Positions 1 through 9,314 of a stretch of DNA of 64,000 nucleotides are shown here, piece by piece; the first letter of the stretch is position 1; every line of letters begins with the position of its first letter. The translations under genes and the position numbers were made by a program. Origin of the DNA: a virus. The DNA lies in the IMG/VR virus record IMGVR_UViG_3300017971_000224, positions 40,104-104,103 of that record; one strand, written 5' to 3'. A model generated the notes under the pieces. That model saw only the letters and a list, made by a program, of their open reading frames with translations, did not search any database and had not been told where the DNA came from.

Positions 1-522
<522 letters not shown>

Positions 523-561
523 CTTATTCGCATTTTTTGTCTCTTACTTTGGCGGTAAGCA

Positions 562-999
562 ATGGATGAAACAAATAGAACGAGGCACCGTGCCGTTGAC
601 CGTATTGATGGCTGCATAATACCTACTGGGTTTGAGTACTTCGTCGAGCTAATGGAGGAAATTAGTGCGGTGAAACACAAGGGTACTGTAAGCGTTTTTT
701 TGGATGAAACTGAGCGCCCTTTTCTATCTATCATGAAACAGGGCAGCAATAATCAGCGCATCACTATCGTGCTCAATAAGAGTAGAGAGTGGGAGCCAAC
801 AAGACGTTACAAAAGTATTACTCTTGAACCATGGCATACAGGAGATATCAGAGTTACGGTGCCTGCGAACGAGAAAGCACTGAAACAGGCATTCAAGCTT
901 GCACGCGAGTGGAAAGAGGCAAAGGATTTCCATAAGCCCACTACCACTGTGCTTGGTACAAAAAAAGGTATACGACGTCGGCCTCGTCCAAAACTGTAG
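562..999 (+). CDS. hypothetical protein with C-terminal PRPK tail
   Basis: 145 residues starting at ATG 562, with a weak upstream GGCGG. No family recognised. It has a mixed alpha/beta composition with a central ITIVLNKSREWEPTRRYKSI stretch and ends in RRRPRPKL directly before the stop. That tail is one of a set of similar basic proline tails in this phage (see findings). It lies 36 bp upstream of the polymerase gene and is probably co-transcribed. Confidence 0.75.
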   Translation: MDETNRTRHRAVDRIDGCIIPTGFEYFVELMEEISAVKHKGTVSVFLDETERPFLSIMKQGSNNQRITIVLNKSREWEPTRRYKSITLEPWHTGDIRVTVPANEKALKQAFKLAREWKEAKDFHKPTTTVLGTKKGIRRRPRPKL

Positions 1000-1035
1000 A
1001 CCCATCTTCTGTACAATTCTATCCTGAGACGAAGC

Positions 1036-4000
1036 ATGAAACACTTCGCACATCTGCACGTCCATTCTGAATATTCAATTCTTAAAGGGATTGGTGAGAT
1101 CAAGTCCTGGTATGAAGCAGCTGCAAAGCGTGGGATATCGGCATTAGCTTTTACTGAATATGGGAATATGAATTCTGCTATGGCTTCTTATCTACAGTCA
1201 TTAGATACGGATGGAGTGAAGGCAATATTTGGTATGCAAACTCTTGTTGTACAGGATGTGCATGCGACCATGCAAGAGGAACCAATAATATTACTGGCTA
1301 AAAATGAGACAGGTTATAAGAATTTATTGCAACTGAATAATTGGGCGTGGATAAATGGGTTTGATAGTAAACGTCAAACCGCACGCGTTGGCTATGAACA
1401 ATTATATGATTACAGGAAGGGTTTATTTGCATTGACAGGCTCGCTTTCTGGGCCTGTGGCAATGGCTTCTGAAGTTGATTTTCATATTGCTGAAAGAGCT
1501 ATTTATCAATTGAAAGAAATATTTGGTAAGCGCTTATATCTTGAACTTCAATTGAATGATGTACATGAACAAAAAATATATAATAATAAATTGATTAGAT
1601 TATCACATAATACAAATGTAGAAATAGTTATTACAAACGATTGTCATTATCCCAATAAAGGAGAACACAAATTAGCTGATGTTGTGGAGAAAATAGATCG
1701 AATGAGTATTAAATCCTCTAAAAGAGGAAGATCATTTGATAGCACACAAAAGTGGTTAAAGAGTTATAAACAATTAAATATTATTAGAAATAAACTTCAT
1801 GCTTATATTACATTAACAGATTTTAATAAATATGTCTCGAATACTAATAAAATAGCGGAACAATGTAATGTTAGTATATCTATTGGTAAACATAGTTTGC
1901 CACAATATGATATAAAATCACATCCTATGTATGAAGATGATATGAAAGATGATAAAGATTTATTTAATAAAATAGCTAAGACTGGATTTCGTAGTAAAAT
2001 AATAAAAAGTAAAAAGAGAAAGAATAATAAAAAGAAATATTTGAAACAGTTTAAATATGAAGTTGATATTATAGGCAAAGCAAATTTCATAAATTATTTT
2101 TTAATTGTTGAAGATATTATTAGATACGCGAGAGTATCAAATATTGAAGTGGGCGCAGCGCGCGGTTCTGTTGCTGGTTCATTGGTTGCATTCTGTATGG
2201 GTATTACTGATGTAGATCCGTTTGAATTTGATTTGATGTTTGAGCGTTTTTTGAATCCAACACGTATTAGTGGTGAGCGCGCGCAAAGTGCTGACGCGCT
2301 GCCTGATATTGACTTGGATTTTGAGAGGGTAAGGCGCCCTGAAATTAAGAAATATTTAGTTGAAAAGTATGGAGAAGATAGAGTTTGTACAATTGGTTCG
2401 TATCAGACTATGAAATTGAAGAGTTTATTACGTGACTTACATAGAGCATTCGAACATCGTATACCAGATGAGACAGGTTATTATGATTATAGTAATGATG
2501 AATTATTTGCTTTAATTAGGAAATTAGACAAAGACAAAATTGATGACTTAGATAAAGCTTTGAATAAAAGTGAAGCGTTTAAGGAGTTTTATAAAAGATT
2601 TCCTTATTTTGTTGACTTTTATTTGAAGAAACTTGATGGGCAAATTCGTTCACGCTCTAAACATGCGGCTGGTGTCATTGTGACACCAACATCCATATCA
2701 GATTGGATTCCGATTAGGACACAGAAGGTTGAAGATGAAGAGGAACGAGTCGCTGTTTCACAGTGGGAAGATACCTTTTGTGAGCGTCGTGGTTTGCTTA
2801 AGTTAGATGTGCTTGGCATCAAGACCCTCAACGTTTTCAAACGTGCCAGGGAGCTTATCCTCAAGCGACGCGGTAAAAAGATCGATCTATCTAAAGTTAG
2901 GTTGGACGACCAGGATGTGTTTGATGAATTTGATGCTGGTAAAACCGAGGGTGTTTTTCAGTTTAATTCTCATTTACAGAGTCAATATCTGAAGCGTTTA
3001 GATGTGACAGAGTTTGAAGATCTTATTACTACTAATGCTTTGTTGCGGCCTGGCCCAATGGATGCGAAGGCTCATGAATTATATATTGAATTGAAGTCTG
3101 GTGAACGCAAACCAAAATATGATCATCCTATGATTGAACCGTATCTGCGTAGGACATATGGACTTTATGTGTATCAGGAAGACGTTATGCGCACTGCGCA
3201 TGTTCTTGGTAAATTGACTTTGGCAGAAGCAGATATTATGCGCACTGCTATGAAAAAACACGACAAAGATCAGATGGAGGCTTTTCGTGAGAAATTTGTT
3301 AAAGGATGTGTGGAAAATGGTTTGAAGAAAAAACATGGGAATAAGGTTTGGGATAAATTACTGGCATTTTTTGCTTATGGTTTCAATAGATGTATACACG
3401 CCTTTTCAGAAATAACTCTATCAAATGGTAAAAAAAGAAGAATATCTAGATTGTATAATGATTATCTAAAAGGGAAGGAAATAGTATTAAAAAGTTATGA
3501 TATAGAAACTGGAAAAATTGTTGATAATGTAGTTGAAGAGATTGTATATACTGGTAAAAAGAATTTAGCTAAGTTTTTTCTACAAGATGGTAAGAATATA
3601 CGGTTGACAAGTAGACACGGTATTGGCACTGATCGTGGTTTTCGATTGATGAAAGATATTATTAATACCGATCTGATTTGGATATTAAATGGAAGTGAGG
3701 CGCAACAAGTTGGCGTTGATGCTTATAATACTTTTTATGATGATAGATACAAAGAAGATACATATGATATTGTAATGGTAAATAAACCGCATAATTATTT
3801 CGCCAATGACATACTTGTTCATAACAGCCACAGCGCAAGCTATGCATTGATTGGATATCTTTGTCAATGGTTGAAAGTATATTATCCGCTTGAATATTGG
3901 TCTGCGACATTAGAGTACGCTGCAGACGACGAAAAGAAGTCTGAAAATATATGGACTTTTCGTAGTACTATTATTAAGTATGGATATCAATTTGAACGCC

Positions 4001-4722
4001 CACGTGCAAATCGCAGTGATTATCATTTCTCGATATCTAAGCGAGGCAGAATCATATGGCCAATCAGGGCTATCAAAGGCGTGGGTGTTAAAAGTGCGAT
4101 TGCAATAGCTCAAGCTTGTAAGGAACATAAGCCAAAGACTCTTGTTGATTTTTATAATGTTGTACCGAAGAGGTCTGCTAATAAAAGAGTATTCAATAAA
4201 CTTATCACATCTGGCGCATTCGATAATTTTGGTACACCATATGAGATTGCAAAAGAATATTATGAAGATATTCGCCGCGAGGAAATACCTAAAGAACTTA
4301 ATGTGCCAAGTAAACGTAAAGCGTATTGGATGAAAATGCGCGAAAGTGTATTAGGTTATATGGAAAAATCTTTCCAACAACAGTTCTCTCACTGGTTCAG
4401 CAAGAGCATCACTCCAGTTTCTGAATTGGCCAATATACCAAGTGGTAAATATGTTATATCAGGTGGAAAAGTAAAGAGAAGTTTTCCTTATAATGCCAGA
4501 ACAGGTTGGATGTTTTTTGTCACAGTATATGATTTGGACGGGGAGTTCTTGTTAATGATTACCCCTGAGTATTATAAGAGACACAAGAAAAAAGTGAAAG
4601 AAGGCGACATCATCGAAGTGCTTGGTAGATGTGGGAGATCAAAGCGAGGAGAAATACAGATTACTCTTGGCAAGGATAAGGCGTCACAGCTAGAAGTATA
4701 TGACTTGTCTCATGAAATTTGA
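1036..4722 (+). CDS. dnaE: DNA polymerase III alpha subunit (DnaE type) with mini-intein
   Basis: 1228 residues; 1083 after removal of the intein (residues 786-930). The N-terminal PHP domain starts HLHVHSEYS with GISALAFTEYG downstream. The Pol III palm is shown by GAARGSVAGS and by PDIDLDFE, which carries the catalytic aspartates; RSKHAAGVIV and LLRPGPMDAK follow. After the intein comes SHSASYALIGY, the conserved DnaE helix. The C-terminus carries an OB-fold-like stretch (SGKYVISGGKV onward). This is the replicative chain-elongating enzyme, and the size fits a compact bacterial or phage alpha subunit. The proofreading exonuclease is probably supplied separately at 12571. The central coding part is more AT-rich than the flanks. 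Confidence 0.96.
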   Translation: MKHFAHLHVHSEYSILKGIGEIKSWYEAAAKRGISALAFTEYGNMNSAMASYLQSLDTDGVKAIFGMQTLVVQDVHATMQEEPIILLAKNETGYKNLLQLNNWAWINGFDSKRQTARVGYEQLYDYRKGLFALTGSLSGPVAMASEVDFHIAERAIYQLKEIFGKRLYLELQLNDVHEQKIYNNKLIRLSHNTNVEIVITNDCHYPNKGEHKLADVVEKIDRMSIKSSKRGRSFDSTQKWLKSYKQLNIIRNKLHAYITLTDFNKYVSNTNKIAEQCNVSISIGKHSLPQYDIKSHPMYEDDMKDDKDLFNKIAKTGFRSKIIKSKKRKNNKKKYLKQFKYEVDIIGKANFINYFLIVEDIIRYARVSNIEVGAARGSVAGSLVAFCMGITDVDPFEFDLMFERFLNPTRISGERAQSADALPDIDLDFERVRRPEIKKYLVEKYGEDRVCTIGSYQTMKLKSLLRDLHRAFEHRIPDETGYYDYSNDELFALIRKLDKDKIDDLDKALNKSEAFKEFYKRFPYFVDFYLKKLDGQIRSRSKHAAGVIVTPTSISDWIPIRTQKVEDEEERVAVSQWEDTFCERRGLLKLDVLGIKTLNVFKRARELILKRRGKKIDLSKVRLDDQDVFDEFDAGKTEGVFQFNSHLQSQYLKRLDVTEFEDLITTNALLRPGPMDAKAHELYIELKSGERKPKYDHPMIEPYLRRTYGLYVYQEDVMRTAHVLGKLTLAEADIMRTAMKKHDKDQMEAFREKFVKGCVENGLKKKHGNKVWDKLLAFFAYGFNRCIHAFSEITLSNGKKRRISRLYNDYLKGKEIVLKSYDIETGKIVDNVVEEIVYTGKKNLAKFFLQDGKNIRLTSRHGIGTDRGFRLMKDIINTDLIWILNGSEAQQVGVDAYNTFYDDRYKEDTYDIVMVNKPHNYFANDILVHNSHSASYALIGYLCQWLKVYYPLEYWSATLEYAADDEKKSENIWTFRSTIIKYGYQFERPRANRSDYHFSISKRGRIIWPIRAIKGVGVKSAIAIAQACKEHKPKTLVDFYNVVPKRSANKRVFNKLITSGAFDNFGTPYEIAKEYYEDIRREEIPKELNVPSKRKAYWMKMRESVLGYMEKSFQQQFSHWFSKSITPVSELANIPSGKYVISGGKVKRSFPYNARTGWMFFVTVYDLDGEFLLMITPEYYKRHKKKVKEGDIIEVLGRCGRSKRGEIQITLGKDKASQLEVYDLSHEI
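3391..3825 (+). other. mini-intein inside DnaE
   Basis: 145 residues inserted in frame between YGFNR and SHSASY of the polymerase. It starts with Cys (CIHAFSEITLSNG, block A), has a block B Thr-x-x-His (LTSRHGIGTDRG), a block F (YDIVMVNKPHNYFANDI) and ends LVHN followed by Ser+1. These are the residues needed for standard protein splicing. There is no room for a LAGLIDADG or HNH homing domain, so it is a minimal intein. It should be excised to leave the uninterrupted helix YGFNR-SHSAS. Confidence 0.93.
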
Positions 4723-4764
4723 ACTCCAACTTCATTAAAAATTTCTTAATATTTTTCTCTATGG

Positions 4765-4773
4765 TGGTATATA
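4765..4773 (+). promoter_or_regulatory. TGGTATATA promoter-like box
   Basis: TGGTATATA 53 bp upstream of the HU start codon. The same 9-mer, or one mismatch from it, occurs upstream of six other transcription units in the window (63489, 62345, 35226, 30860, 24278, 23659), always in the orientation of the downstream gene. It probably includes a -10 element. Confidence 0.6.
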
Positions 4774-4787
4774 TTATCGTACGCCGT

Positions 4788-4804
4788 CGGCAAACGGTTT
4801 GCCG
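4788..4804 (+). promoter_or_regulatory. 17-bp palindrome in HU leader
   Basis: CGGCAAACGGTTTGCCG is a perfect inverted repeat with 8-bp arms and a 1-bp centre. It lies between the TGGTATATA box and the Shine-Dalgarno sequence of the HU gene. An operator, possibly autoregulatory, or an mRNA hairpin is likely; no T-tract follows, so it is not a terminator. Confidence 0.55.
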
Positions 4805-4826
4805 CACTATAACAAGGAGTAAAAAG

Positions 4827-5267
4827 ATGGCGAAGGACAAGAAAGAGAAGAAAAGCAAGAAGGAAAAGAAAGAGAAGAAGTCCAACAACAACGAGGCGAC
4901 TGAAACTCAGGCTGCTGATGACGGCGAGGAGAAGAAGGCGAAGAAGTCCAAGAAGGACAAAAAGGACAAGAAATCAAAAAAGAAATCCAAAAGTTCGAAT
5001 GGCGAACCACAGACATTCACGGTTGCGGATCTTGCCGACAAGGCGGATGTGGATATCCGTGATGCGAAATCTCTGTTCAACATTCTTGGCCGTACTCTCG
5101 AGAAGATGCCATTGGGTTCGAAAGTACGACTCAACAACATCTGCAACTTCGTGAAGATCGAGACCAAGCCACGGAAAAGTCGCAATCCACGTACCGGGGA
5201 ACCAGTGGATGTTCCATCGAAGAGGAAGGTCAAGGCGAAGATTTCGAACAATCTGAAGAACCTCTGA
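4827..5267 (+). CDS. HU/IHF-family DNA-binding protein with Lys-rich N-terminal tail
   Basis: 146 residues from ATG 4827, preceded by AAGGAG; the frame stays open to 4719 but has no ribosome site there. Residues 1-55 are almost only K, E, D, S and N in a histone-H1-like tail. Residues 60-146 match the HU/IHF fold: a dimerisation helix (DAKSLFNILGRTLEKMP) and the arm signature SRNPRTGEPVDVPSKRKVKAKIS. It probably compacts or bends phage DNA. The tail is unusual for bacterial HU but resembles histone-tailed HU proteins. Its leader carries a palindrome at 4788. Confidence 0.92.
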   Translation: MAKDKKEKKSKKEKKEKKSNNNEATETQAADDGEEKKAKKSKKDKKDKKSKKKSKSSNGEPQTFTVADLADKADVDIRDAKSLFNILGRTLEKMPLGSKVRLNNICNFVKIETKPRKSRNPRTGEPVDVPSKRKVKAKISNNLKNL

Positions 5268-5283
5268 GCACGTCTGACCTGCA

Positions 5284-5796
5284 GTGGCAAAAAAACGAAA
5301 TCGGCTGAGGGAGCTTCTTCTCATCAAGGATCATCTCCTTGGTGAGAAGATTGTTCTCGATGTTTGGGATGATCTCAAGCTGAACGAAGACGAACCTGAA
5401 GTAATGATGCAGGATTGTCTTTTCGGGCACCAGTTGTCTGGGCATCTTGAGGCTGTGGCAGAGGCGCGATATGAACTTGGCAAGGTCGAGTTAGATCACG
5501 TCTATGCCGAGATGGACAATTTCGCGCGTGAGATGGAGGTCATGGCAAGACCAACAGATGCTAAGGTAAAAGCATGGATTCTACGTGAAGGAAAATATAT
5601 AACCAAACGCAAAGAATTAATTGAATTAAAAATGAAGTATCAATTCTTGAAAGTATTAAGTAAATCATTCGTAATGAAGGCTGATTTCATTCGTACGAAA
5701 GTGGCAAGCAGACGCGCTGAGCTCGCGATGCCAGCGACTTCTGTTGAGACAGTGAAGAGAAAGAAAAAAAAGAAGAAGAAAAAATCGGAGGAATAA
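5284..5796 (+). CDS. putative recombination mediator (UvsY-like by position)
   Basis: 170 residues, GTG start. Predicted all-helical, with the charged segment DAKVKAWILREGKYITKRKE and a long amphipathic helix after it, ending in a run of lysines. It lies between HU and the SSB/RecA pair, where phages often encode the UvsY recombination mediator, and the pattern of a helical body with AKVKAWI..KREL is similar. Sequence similarity is not strong enough to be sure; it could be another SSB- or recombinase-loading factor. Confidence 0.5.
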   Translation: MAKKRNRLRELLLIKDHLLGEKIVLDVWDDLKLNEDEPEVMMQDCLFGHQLSGHLEAVAEARYELGKVELDHVYAEMDNFAREMEVMARPTDAKVKAWILREGKYITKRKELIELKMKYQFLKVLSKSFVMKADFIRTKVASRRAELAMPATSVETVKRKKKKKKKKSEE

Positions 5797-6789
5797 ATGG
5801 CCGTCAAGACTGACCTGGCCAAGCTAGGTAAACGGGCCGCCGATCATAAAGCTGGTAGGGACAGATATGACGGCCCAGGCAATTTCATAGTTGAAGCAGA
5901 TTCAAGCAGGTTCATCATTCTCTGCCCACCGCACGAAAACATGGGTGGTTATCCATTCGTCGAAAACATGTATCATCACCGTGATATACCACGGGATGCT
6001 AATGGTAGTTTCAACATCCGCTGTATGCGGAATAACTACAAAGATGATACTAATAAATGCGCACCTTGTACAAAGATGGTCAAATTCAGAAAGAAGCGCA
6101 AGGACAAGGGCGACAAATGGGATGAGAAAGCGCGCGAACACGCACCAAAGTTGAAGCCAATTGGGCAGGTGATCGACATTACCTGTATCATGCGTGCCAA
6201 TGGCGAGATTAAGAAAAAAGTCAAGCCGTGTTTTGGCGCTTATGGCGACGAAGACGGTTGTGACAAGTGCTATATGCGCGACGCGTGTGAGGACCTCCCC
6301 AAGAAGTACTATTGCCCAGTGGGCGTGTGGGAGGAGCTGCTCGACCATTTCGAGGACGAGGGCGACATCACAGACTTGAGTAAGGCTATCCCAATTCGTA
6401 TTAAGCGTAAGGGTTCTGGTCGCTACGATACGAAGTACAAGACCAAGGCCTTCCCAAAGTCGGCTATCGAGTTCCCATCCAAAGCCAGGAAGCGTATCGA
6501 GAAAGCGCTCTATGATCTAAGTACTCTGGATCCAAAACCAGAGGGTACGGCGGATGAGATAAAAGAAAAGTACAGAAAGTTCTTCTCACTGGAGGATATA
6601 GATACTGACACCAGTGGCGATGATGATGACGACGAGCCCAAGCGTCGTCCGCGGTCTGGTGGTAAGAAAAAATCTGCAAAGAAAAATAACAAAAAGAAGT
6701 CCAGTGAGAATACGGACAAAAAGAAACGCGGCGAGAAGCTCAGGAACAAGTTGAAGAAGAAAGCGAAGAAGGGCAAACTCGACCGTTAG
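5797..6789 (+). CDS. single-stranded DNA-binding protein (gp32-like)
   Basis: 330 residues with a strong GGAGG ribosome site. The start and core (GNFIVEADSSRFIILCPPHEN, SFNIRCMRNNYK) resemble phage SSBs of the gp32 type. Two cysteine clusters are visible: CMRN...CAPC, and CFGAYGDEDGCDKCYMRDAC, the latter a likely zinc site. The C-terminus switches from an acidic stretch (DTDTSGDDDDDE) to a long Lys/Arg-rich tail, the reverse of the acidic tip usual for SSBs. Its partners are probably the recombinase at 6802 and the polymerase. Confidence 0.8.
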   Translation: MAVKTDLAKLGKRAADHKAGRDRYDGPGNFIVEADSSRFIILCPPHENMGGYPFVENMYHHRDIPRDANGSFNIRCMRNNYKDDTNKCAPCTKMVKFRKKRKDKGDKWDEKAREHAPKLKPIGQVIDITCIMRANGEIKKKVKPCFGAYGDEDGCDKCYMRDACEDLPKKYYCPVGVWEELLDHFEDEGDITDLSKAIPIRIKRKGSGRYDTKYKTKAFPKSAIEFPSKARKRIEKALYDLSTLDPKPEGTADEIKEKYRKFFSLEDIDTDTSGDDDDDEPKRRPRSGGKKKSAKKNNKKKSSENTDKKKRGEKLRNKLKKKAKKGKLDR

Positions 6790-6801
6790 TGGAATCAGTA
6801 A

Positions 6802-7887
6802 ATGATTTGTCGAATCCCCCGTAGGAAGACAGAGCACACACAGAAAAAAAAGGTATCCAGAAATCAGTTGATTCGTTCGCTGAAGAAAATCGGATACAAA
6901 GATCTATCGGATCAATCGAGTTCTCTGCTTGTTCGGCGATGTCTTCCTACGGGGATTCCATGTCTCGACGTGCTCTCAGCCTGTGACGTGGATGGTGTCT
7001 ACGGCTTACCATTTGGCCGTCAGATTGAATTCTCCGGGAAAGAAGATTCTGGTAAGACCAGCATCATGCTGGCCATAGCGGCCTCTGCACAGCGCCAGGG
7101 GTACATCGTGCTTTGGATAGAGACAGAGCAGACTTTGTCAAAGGAAAGAGCTCAGGTGCTGGGCGCTGACATCGATTACTTCCTGTTGGATGAGCCTGAC
7201 TACCTGGAACAGGCCATATCTCGTGTCAAAAAAGCGGTGGAAAAATTACCACAATATGATGAGAAAGGATATTCGAAGAATAAAGGTCTTGTGATTTTTT
7301 GGGACAGCATTGCCGCTACTCCAACAAAGGCAGAGTATGCGCCCAAGAAAAAGAAAGACGTCGATGAGGAAAAAGACAGTGCGATGGCTGATTTCGCAAG
7401 GAAGATGTCTCGCTTTCAACGGCAAATGAAGAAGAAGATTGCGAAGCGCAATGTGATGATGATCTACGCTAATCAAATCAAAGAGAAGATTGGTGTTATG
7501 TTTGGCTCGAAGACCGCCACTTACGGTGGGAAGGCGCTGAAGTATCATTGTACATTGAGATTCGTGATCACATACACGGGAAAAATAAAAGGGAAAAATA
7601 ACAAACCAGTCGGTATGACTATAAAAGTAGATAACATAAAGAATAAATGTCGTATGCCATTCAGAGGTTTTGAGGGCTTGGAATTCACCTTCGGCGGTGG
7701 ATTCAATTATCCACAAGCTCTTTTGTATGCTTTGGAAACACTTGGGTATGCAAAGAAAGAAGGACCAAAATATTTTGTGTATCCATTGGGTCAAGAAGCA
7801 TCTTATAAAAAATCTGAATTCGAGAAGTTAATAAAAAATAAACCTGTGATAGCAAGAAAACTCATGGAAGTTGTCAATGGTTCCTAA
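6802..7887 (+). CDS. RecA/UvsX-like recombinase
   Basis: 361 residues. The Walker A motif GKEDSGKTS occurs near residue 80, the Walker B-like LVIFWDSIAA near 165, and a RecA-type core with MMIYANQIKEKIGVMFG (L2 region) follows. It drives strand exchange for repair or recombination-dependent replication. The extreme N-terminus (MICRIPRRKTEH) is basic and weakly resembles the PRPK tags found on other proteins here. The gene follows the SSB directly and overlaps the next small gene. Confidence 0.9.
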   Translation: MICRIPRRKTEHTQKKKVSRNQLIRSLKKIGYKDLSDQSSSLLVRRCLPTGIPCLDVLSACDVDGVYGLPFGRQIEFSGKEDSGKTSIMLAIAASAQRQGYIVLWIETEQTLSKERAQVLGADIDYFLLDEPDYLEQAISRVKKAVEKLPQYDEKGYSKNKGLVIFWDSIAATPTKAEYAPKKKKDVDEEKDSAMADFARKMSRFQRQMKKKIAKRNVMMIYANQIKEKIGVMFGSKTATYGGKALKYHCTLRFVITYTGKIKGKNNKPVGMTIKVDNIKNKCRMPFRGFEGLEFTFGGGFNYPQALLYALETLGYAKKEGPKYFVYPLGQEASYKKSEFEKLIKNKPVIARKLMEVVNGS

Positions 7888-8191
7888 AGAGCGCATACTT
7901 CTCGCCTTGAATGAACATGTTACTGAAAGGTTGAGAGGGCAGGTGGATCACAATGTCTTACAGATGATTGAAGATTTGGTGAATAAAAGTACTGAAATAG
8001 TTTTATATAATATTATTAAAACGCACCCAGAGAATGAAATTGATATCGCATTAAGTAGGGTTTCTGGCAATGTGGAGAACTTTATTAGCCTTGTGGTATT
8101 GCAATTGATTGATTTTGGTAGTGGTAGGAACGAGGGCCCATTTATCAATATGTTCGATAGTCTCTTGCAGCAACAATGCGAACTGTCTTGA
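7877..8191 (+). CDS. hypothetical small helical protein
   Basis: 104 residues from ATG 7877, which overlaps the end of the recombinase gene by 11 bases; GGAAG lies upstream. An upstream TTG at 7871 is less likely. It is predicted helical with no recognisable domain. Its position between the recombinase and SbcD suggests a recombination accessory role, which is inference only. Confidence 0.7.
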   Translation: MVPKERILLALNEHVTERLRGQVDHNVLQMIEDLVNKSTEIVLYNIIKTHPENEIDIALSRVSGNVENFISLVVLQLIDFGSGRNEGPFINMFDSLLQQQCELS

Positions 8192-8200
8192 AGACCTGCA

Positions 8201-9310
8201 ATGACCCATATTATTACCAGTGCCGACTGGCATTTACGTAATTCTGATTCCTATGGCGTCTTTGATCACGATGGTGTCAATGACTTTCTGACTTATCGCG
8301 TTTCCGCGGCGAGGCAAACAATTCAATCAGCGATAGACTGCGGTGGCCATTTGGTCATTGCTGGTGACATGTTAGATGATAAAGTGGTTGATTCTGTAAC
8401 TATGTATCATGCTTCTGAACTTGTGCGTATGATGCAGGGCACCAGGTTGGCTGTGTTGTTGGAGGGCAACCATGGTTATGACAGTAAGAGTAATGCACAT
8501 TCTTCAATTGCTCATTGGAAGCATTTGGCTAATAAAAATATAAAGATTATTACATATCCAAAAGTGATACATAAAGATAATATTAGTTATCATTGTATTC
8601 CAGCTGTAAATGCTCTTGAAATAAATTTTGCTAAGATTGTTGATAGTCTTTGGTGCCATAAGAAAAAAGGCAATGTCAATATACTTGTAATACATGGGCC
8701 TGTTATTGGAGCTAGATTTGATAGCGGTATTAAATCTAAAACCGGTATCAAAATGAAAGATATCCATAGGGCAAGTAAGAAATATAATTATATTGTATGT
8801 GGTGATTTTCATAGATATCAAATGTTATTTGATAATGTTTGGTATACAGGTTCTTTAATACAAACTTCATTGCGTGATAAAAATCAGGATAAAGGATATC
8901 AAATAATAGATTTAGATAATGATGAAGTTAAATTTGTGAAATTAAATGGTCCAGAGTTTATTGAATTAGACTGGGAGATTACAAAAAAGATTAGTCCTAT
9001 TATTAGAAGGCCACATTTATATAAAGGAACATTAAAGAATAGTATTTGTGTCATACGTATATCAGGAACTTCATCAGAATTTAATACTGTATCAAATGAA
9101 TTAGATTCAGTTAGAGAATCACTCATAGAAAATGGATCAATTCGAGTTTTTATAGATAAGCAGACTACGGAATCAAAGAGAAAAAAAGCTACCATTAGTA
9201 TGAATATGGGATTTCAAGAAATGATTGAGTCATATGTGTCTTATAAGAAGCGTTCACTGCCAGCCAAAAAGAAGCAAGTCATAGAAAAAGGTTTGTTTTA
9301 TATAAGGTGA
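8201..9310 (+). CDS. sbcD: SbcD/Mre11-like nuclease subunit
   Basis: 369 residues with the calcineurin-like metallophosphoesterase motifs in order: SADWH (D-x-H), AGDMLDD (GD), EGNHGYD (GNH), VIHGP, and CGDFHRY (GDxH). It should be the nuclease partner of the SbcC-like ATPase at 13667, comparable with T4 gp47/gp46, processing DNA ends for recombination. The C-terminal half is AT-rich and less conserved. Confidence 0.92.
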   Translation: MTHIITSADWHLRNSDSYGVFDHDGVNDFLTYRVSAARQTIQSAIDCGGHLVIAGDMLDDKVVDSVTMYHASELVRMMQGTRLAVLLEGNHGYDSKSNAHSSIAHWKHLANKNIKIITYPKVIHKDNISYHCIPAVNALEINFAKIVDSLWCHKKKGNVNILVIHGPVIGARFDSGIKSKTGIKMKDIHRASKKYNYIVCGDFHRYQMLFDNVWYTGSLIQTSLRDKNQDKGYQIIDLDNDEVKFVKLNGPEFIELDWEITKKISPIIRRPHLYKGTLKNSICVIRISGTSSEFNTVSNELDSVRESLIENGSIRVFIDKQTTESKRKKATISMNMGFQEMIESYVSYKKRSLPAKKKQVIEKGLFYIR

Positions 9311-9314
9311 AAAA

